From contig JAOAEA010000009.1 of assembly GCA_026417035.1 (NCBI GenBank), positions 39,511-78,232 of the forward strand: a DNA stretch of 38,722 bases. Direction: 5' to 3'. Shown one piece after another: positions 34,633 through 38,722 of the stretch. The notes under the pieces are model-generated. The model was not told where the DNA came from. It did not search any database and saw only the letters and a list, made by a program, of their open reading frames with translations. The stretch is from Burkholderiales bacterium. Lineage in GTDB: Bacteria > Pseudomonadota > Gammaproteobacteria > Burkholderiales > SG8-39. A program made the translations under genes and the position numbers. The stretch's first letter is position 1; every line of letters begins with the position of its first letter.

Positions 34633-35532
34633 ATGACGAAGCTCACGCGCCTTGCCCTCGCGCTCGCCGCCGCCCTCGCGGTCTCGGCGCCGGCGCTCGC
34701 GCAGGAACTCTCCGGAACCCTCAAGAAGATCAAGGACACCGGCGCCATCACCATCGGCCACCGCGAGTCCTCGATCCCGTTCTCCTACCTCGACGACAAG
34801 CAGCAGCCGGTCGGCTACGCCATGGACCTCTGCATGAAGATCGTCGACGCGGTGAAGGCGGAGCTCAAGATGCCGAACCTGAAGGTGAACCTGCAGCCGG
34901 TCACCTCCGCGAACCGCATTCCGCTGCTGCAGAACGGCACCATCGACCTCGAGTGCGGCTCGACCACCAACTCGGTGGAGCGGCAGAAGCAGGTCTCGTT
35001 CGGCCCGACCTACTTCGTCATCAACGTCACCGCCGCGGTCAAGAAGGACTCGGGCATCAAGAGCCTCACGGACCTGAACGGCAAGACCATCTCGACCACC
35101 GCCGGCACGACCTCGGTGCCGCTGCTCAAGAAGTTCGAGAAGACGGCGCACGTGGACGTGAAGGAGGTGTACGCCAAGGACCACGCCGAGTCGTTCCTGC
35201 TGATGGCGCAGGGCCGCACTGCGGCGTTCATCATGGACGACATCCTGCTCGCGGGACTGATCGCCAACTCCGACCGGCCGGGCGACTTCGTGATCCTCAA
35301 CGAGTCGCTGCGCCAGGAGCCCTACAGCATGATGCTGCGCAAGGACGACCCGCAGTTCAAGGCGCTCGTGGACCAGGCGGTCGGGCAGGTGATGAAGTCG
35401 GGCGAGATCGAGAGAATCTACGCCAAGTGGTTCCTCTCGCCGATCCCGCCGAAGGGCGTCAACCTCAACTTCGCGATGACGCCCGCGATCAAGGAAGCCT
35501 TCGCGAACCCGAACGACAAGGGCGTCCAGTAG
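34633..35532 (+). CDS. gltI: Glutamate/aspartate ABC transporter substrate-binding protein
   Basis: A 299-residue periplasmic solute-binding protein of family 3. The signal peptide (1-23, ending ALAQE) is followed by the amino-acid-binding fold; DTGAITIGHRESSIPFSYLDDKQQPVGYAMDLC and CGSTTNSVERQKQVSFGPTYF are typical of GltI/DEBP. It captures glutamate or aspartate and hands it to GltJK. A hairpin after the stop probably reduces transcription into the permease genes, so the binding protein is made in excess. Specificity between glutamate, aspartate and their amides is inferred. Confidence 0.9.
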   Translation: MTKLTRLALALAAALAVSAPALAQELSGTLKKIKDTGAITIGHRESSIPFSYLDDKQQPVGYAMDLCMKIVDAVKAELKMPNLKVNLQPVTSANRIPLLQNGTIDLECGSTTNSVERQKQVSFGPTYFVINVTAAVKKDSGIKSLTDLNGKTISTTAGTTSVPLLKKFEKTAHVDVKEVYAKDHAESFLLMAQGRTAAFIMDDILLAGLIANSDRPGDFVILNESLRQEPYSMMLRKDDPQFKALVDQAVGQVMKSGEIERIYAKWFLSPIPPKGVNLNFAMTPAIKEAFANPNDKGVQ

Positions 35533-35553
35533 GGCGCGCCCCGCGGGGCGCAG

Positions 35554-35596
35554 GCGGGCCGGAACGCCGCGAGGCTTCCGGCCCGCTTCGTTTTCC
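35554..35596 (+). terminator. Hairpin and T-rich tail between gltI and gltJ
   Basis: A perfect 11-bp stem (GCGGGCCGGAA at 35554, TTCCGGCCCGC at 35576) with an 11-base loop, followed by TTCGTTTTCC. It is a good intrinsic terminator or attenuator inside the operon, 21 bases after the gltI stop. Confidence 0.7.
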
Positions 35597-35673
35597 GGCA
35601 TCCTTGCCGGGCGCGAGAATCCGCCTGAGCGACGGGGCGGCGCCGGCAGCGGGCGCCGGGGGAGAGCGGGGCC

Positions 35674-36414
35674 ATGGCGTACGACTTCAACTGGGGCGTC
35701 TTCTTCGAGGAACTCCCCGGCGGCGACACCGAGTACTGGGAGATCCTGCTCGAAGGCGTGGGCTGGACGCTCGCCGTCAGCGCGCTCGCCTGGGCGATCG
35801 CGCTCGCCGTCGGCGCGGTGGTCGGCACGATCCGCACCACCGACCGGCCGTGGCTCGTGCGCCTGGGCAACGCCTGGGTCGAGCTCTTCCGCAACATCCC
35901 CCTGATCGTCCAGCTCTTCCTCTGGTACTTCGTCGTGCCCGAGCTCGTGCCGCCGCTCAAGCGCTGGGCGATCGCGGCCGACCCCACCACCGTGCAGTTC
36001 GCGATGGCGGTGGTGGGCCTGGGGCTCTTCACCTCGGCGCGCATCGCCGAGCAGGTGCGCGCCGGCATCCAGTCGCTGCCGCGCGGCCAGCGCATGGCGG
36101 CGATGGCGCTCGGCCTCACCACGCCGCAGGCCTACCGCCACGTGCTCCTGCCCATGGCCTTCCGCATCGTGATCCCGCCGCTCACGAGCGAGACGATGAA
36201 CCTCATCAAGAACTCGTCGGTGGCGCTCACCATCGGGCTCGCCGAGCTCACTTTCCGCTCGCGCGAAATGGGCGAATACACCTTCCACTTCTTCGAGGCG
36301 TTCACGGCAGCGACGCTCATCTACGTCGCGATCGCCATGACCGCCAACCGGGTGATGGCGTTCATCGAGCGCAAGGTGGCCGTGCCCGGCTTCATCGCCG
36401 GCGGGGCGAAGTGA
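35674..36414 (+). CDS. gltJ: Glutamate/aspartate ABC transporter permease GltJ
   Basis: A 246-residue inner-membrane permease of the HisM/GltJ family with about five helices. The EAA loop is seen at QRMAAMALGLTTPQAYRHVLLPMAFRIVIPPL (about 130-161), where the ATPase docks. GGGGAGAGCGGGGCC lies before the ATG. The stop overlaps the gltK start by one base (TGATG). Confidence 0.9.
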   Translation: MAYDFNWGVFFEELPGGDTEYWEILLEGVGWTLAVSALAWAIALAVGAVVGTIRTTDRPWLVRLGNAWVELFRNIPLIVQLFLWYFVVPELVPPLKRWAIAADPTTVQFAMAVVGLGLFTSARIAEQVRAGIQSLPRGQRMAAMALGLTTPQAYRHVLLPMAFRIVIPPLTSETMNLIKNSSVALTIGLAELTFRSREMGEYTFHFFEAFTAATLIYVAIAMTANRVMAFIERKVAVPGFIAGGAK

Positions 36415-37097
36415 TGGCCTTCGACTTCGACGTCATCGCCCGCTCGCTGCCCTACCTCTGGAAGGGGTTCCGGTACACGGTCGAGCTCACCGCGATCGCG
36501 GCGACGGGCGGCATCTTCTTCGGCACGCTGCTCGCGCTGGCGCGGCTCTCGTCCGTGAAGCCGCTCGCGCTCGCCGCCGCGGGTTACGTCAACCTGATGC
36601 GGTCGATCCCGCTGGTGCTGGTGATCTTCTGGTTCTTCTTCCTGGTGCCGGTGCTCGTGCAGGGCATCACCGGCGCGGAGCGGCCGCCGCAGATCGGCGC
36701 CGAGCGCACCGCCATCATCACCTTCATCATGTTCGAGGCGGCATACTTCTGCGAGATCATGCGCGCCGGCATCCAGTCGATCCCCAAGGGCCAGGTGTAC
36801 GCTTCGTACGCCCTCGGTCTCACCTACGGACAGACCATGCGGCTCGTCGTCCTGCCGCAGGCGTTTCGCAACATGATCCCGGTGCTGCTCACGCAGACGG
36901 TCATCCTGTTCCAGGACACCTCGCTCGTATACGTGATCTCCGCGACCGACTTCCTCGGCGCCGCGTCCAAGGTGGGCCAGCGCGACGGGCGGCTCGTCGA
37001 GATGTACACGTTCGTCGCGGTCGTCTACTTCGTGATCTCGGTCACGCTGTCGCATTTCGTGAGGCGGCTGCAGAAGAGAATCGCCGTGATCCGCTGA
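36414..37097 (+). CDS. gltK: Glutamate/aspartate ABC transporter permease GltK
   Basis: A 227-residue partner permease. The EAA loop is [33 protein letters not shown] (about 125-157). With GltJ it forms the membrane channel for the amino acid delivered by GltI. Its ATG overlaps the last base of gltJ, and gltL follows 10 bases after the stop. Nothing is unusual. Confidence 0.9.
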   Translation: MAFDFDVIARSLPYLWKGFRYTVELTAIAATGGIFFGTLLALARLSSVKPLALAAAGYVNLMRSIPLVLVIFWFFFLVPVLVQGITGAERPPQIGAERTAIITFIMFEAAYFCEIMRAGIQSIPKGQVYASYALGLTYGQTMRLVVLPQAFRNMIPVLLTQTVILFQDTSLVYVISATDFLGAASKVGQRDGRLVEMYTFVAVVYFVISVTLSHFVRRLQKRIAVIR

Positions 37098-37107
37098 AGG
37101 TGCGCCG

Positions 37108-37848
37108 ATGGAAAATCCCATGATCGACATCCGCGACGTGTCCAAGTGGTACGGGACGTTCCAGGTGCTCAAGGACTGCACCACCGCGGTCCGCAAGGGC
37201 GAGGTGGTGGTGGTGTGCGGGCCGTCGGGGTCGGGCAAGTCCACGCTCATCAAGACGGTGAACGCGCTCGAGCCCTTCCAGAAGGGCGAGATCTTCGTGA
37301 ACGGCATCCCGGTCGGCGACCCGAAGACCGACCTGCCGAAGCTGCGCGCGAAGGTGGGCATGGTGTTCCAGCACTTCGAGCTCTTCCCGCACCTCACGAT
37401 CACCGAGAACCTCGCGCTCGCGCAGGTGAAGGTCCTGGGCCGCGGCCGCGACGAGGCGAACGAGCGCGGCCTGAAGCTCCTCGACCGCGTCGGCCTCAAG
37501 GCACACGCGGCGAAGTATCCCGGGCAGCTCTCCGGCGGCCAGCAGCAGCGCGTCGCGATCGCCCGCGCGCTCTCGATGGACCCGATCGCCATGCTCTTCG
37601 ACGAGCCCACCAGCGCGCTCGACCCGGAGATGATCAACGAGGTGCTCGACGTGATGGTGGAGCTCGCGCGCGAGGGCATGACCATGATGGTGGTCACCCA
37701 CGAGATGGGTTTCGCCCGCAAGGTCGCGCACCGCGTCATCTTCATGGACAACGGGGAGATCGTCGAGGACGCGGCGAAGGAGGACTTCTTCGGCAAGCCC
37801 CGCAGCGAGCGCGCCGTGCAGTTCCTCTCGAAGATCCTCCAGCACTAG
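37108..37848 (+). CDS. gltL: Glutamate/aspartate ABC transporter ATPase GltL
   Basis: A 246-residue ABC ATPase of the polar amino acid group. Walker [10 protein letters not shown] is at 38-46, the signature LSGGQ at 141-145, Walker B MLFDEP at 162-167 and the switch His in VVTHEMGF. It drives the GltJK permease from the cytoplasmic face. AAGGTG precedes the ATG; a second Met four codons later could also serve. A kinase gene begins 21 bases after the stop. Confidence 0.93.
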   Translation: MENPMIDIRDVSKWYGTFQVLKDCTTAVRKGEVVVVCGPSGSGKSTLIKTVNALEPFQKGEIFVNGIPVGDPKTDLPKLRAKVGMVFQHFELFPHLTITENLALAQVKVLGRGRDEANERGLKLLDRVGLKAHAAKYPGQLSGGQQQRVAIARALSMDPIAMLFDEPTSALDPEMINEVLDVMVELAREGMTMMVVTHEMGFARKVAHRVIFMDNGEIVEDAAKEDFFGKPRSERAVQFLSKILQH

Positions 37849-37869
37849 CGCGGCGCGCGCCGCACGCGC

Positions 37870-38722
37870 ATGACGGCCCCCGCCCGGCTCGGCAAGTACG
37901 AGGTCACCGATGTCCTCGGCACCGGCGCCATGGGCGTCGTGTACAAGGGCTTCGACCCCGGCATCCGGCGCACGGTCGCGATCAAGACCATCCGCCGCGA
38001 CCTGATCGAGGGCGACCGCCCGGCGGCGGCGATGCTCGCGCGCTTCCGCAACGAGGCGCGCGCCGCCGGACAGCTCGCGCACCCGGGGATCGTCGCCGTC
38101 TACGACTACGGCGAGGAAGCCGAGGTCGCCTACATCGCGATGGAGTACGTGGAGGGCAACTCGCTGCGCGAGTACTTCACGCGCGGGACGCGCTTCTCCG
38201 AGCGCGACGCGGTGAGCATCATGGCGCAGCTCCTCGAGGCGCTCGCGCACGCGCACGAGCGCCACGTGTGGCACCGCGACATCAAGCCCGCGAACCTCAT
38301 CGTGACGATGAAGGGGCGCCTGAAGATCGCCGACTTCGGCATCGCGCGCGTGGAGGCGTCCGACCTCACGCGGACCGGGATGGTGATGGGCTCGCCCGGC
38401 TACATGGCGCCCGAGCAGTACGCGGCGGCGACGATCGACCATCGCGCGGACCTCTTCGCCGCGGGCGTCGTCTTCTATCAGCTCCTCACCGGCTCGCGGC
38501 CGTTCGCCGGCACCGCCGAGCAGGTGGCGTACGCGATCTGCCACACCGAGCCGGCGCGGCCTTCGATCGTCGATCCGGGCAAGGGCTGGGAGCGCTACGA
38601 CGCGCTGATCGCGAAGGCGCTCGCCAAGCGCCCGGAGGACCGGTTCCAGACGGCCGAGGCGTTCCGTGCGGCGTTGCTCCACGCCCACGAGCGTCCCGCG
38701 GCGGTGGCGATCGGCGAGGACA
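37870..38722 (+). CDS. Ser/Thr protein kinase (N-terminal part, cut by the window end)
   Basis: The open frame runs to the last base, giving 284 visible residues of a Hanks-type kinase. The kinase domain (about 9-270) has the glycine loop GTGAMG, Lys39, WHRDIKPAN with HRD at 135-137, DFG at 155-157 and MAPEQ from 179, so the catalytic set is complete. The start is the ATG 21 bases after gltL; no clear Shine-Dalgarno sequence is present. Sequence after about 270 begins a linker; any sensor domain lies beyond the window. It is a different gene from the kinase at 18479, sharing only the kinase fold. A role in regulating glutamate uptake is possible by position only. Confidence 0.88.
   Translation, partial: MTAPARLGKYEVTDVLGTGAMGVVYKGFDPGIRRTVAIKTIRRDLIEGDRPAAAMLARFRNEARAAGQLAHPGIVAVYDYGEEAEVAYIAMEYVEGNSLREYFTRGTRFSERDAVSIMAQLLEALAHAHERHVWHRDIKPANLIVTMKGRLKIADFGIARVEASDLTRTGMVMGSPGYMAPEQYAAATIDHRADLFAAGVVFYQLLTGSRPFAGTAEQVAYAICHTEPARPSIVDPGKGWERYDALIAKALAKRPEDRFQTAEAFRAALLHAHERPAAVAIGED

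Overview
The window is about 38.7 kb of very GC-rich DNA (roughly 70% by eye) from a chromosome that looks betaproteobacterial, most like Rhodocyclales or Burkholderiales relatives such as Thauera and Azoarcus. The evidence is a Thauera-type benzoyl-CoA reductase with its Allochromatium-type ferredoxin, the gene orders fmdB-DUF502-aspS and uvrA-MFS-ssb, and a GltIJKL transporter. The genus cannot be named. A run of 14 G at base 1 suggests that the window starts at a raw contig edge. There are no tRNA or rRNA genes, no CRISPR array and no complete IS element.

Bases 1-12,400 form an anaerobic aromatic catabolism region. The 3' part of a bcr operon (bcrA, bcrD, ferredoxin) encodes the ATP-driven electron activator of class I benzoyl-CoA reductase. 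A MITE-like element follows, then a minus-strand operon of a hemerythrin-like protein and a double-GNAT protein. Next is a minus-strand operon whose best reading is oxidation of phenylacetate towards benzoyl-CoA: FlK-like thioesterase, padB, padC, padD and phenylacetate-CoA ligase. Divergent from it lies a GNAT/Rrf2 pair resembling Rhodopseudomonas BadL/BadM. The shared intergenic region holds a near-consensus FNR box overlapped by a 9-bp inverted repeat. I propose that oxygen and an acetylated aromatic signal are both read at this point.

Bases 12,400-24,400 carry housekeeping and signalling genes: an MliC-type lipoprotein, a conserved hypothetical, an EamA transporter, a 4HBT thioesterase, an aldehyde dehydrogenase, an FHA/PP2C/Ser-Thr kinase module with a 97-bp tandem repeat inside it, a MaoC-like hydratase, a protein with two copies of an NDAGxGKD domain, a ComB-like phosphatase, an EEP-family hydrolase, a START-like periplasmic protein and a NudB-like Nudix hydrolase.

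Bases 24,500-38,722 hold a secreted barnase-like RNase with its barstar-like inhibitor, aspS, a DUF502 membrane protein, an FmdB zinc ribbon, an SDR, two tandem ssb genes, an MFS transporter, divergent uvrA, a glutamate/aspartate ABC transporter (gltIJKL) and the start of a second Ser/Thr kinase cut by the window end. Heptamer repeats (consensus near TCGATCC/TGAATCC) recur in three intergenic places and supply stop codons to one convergent gene pair.
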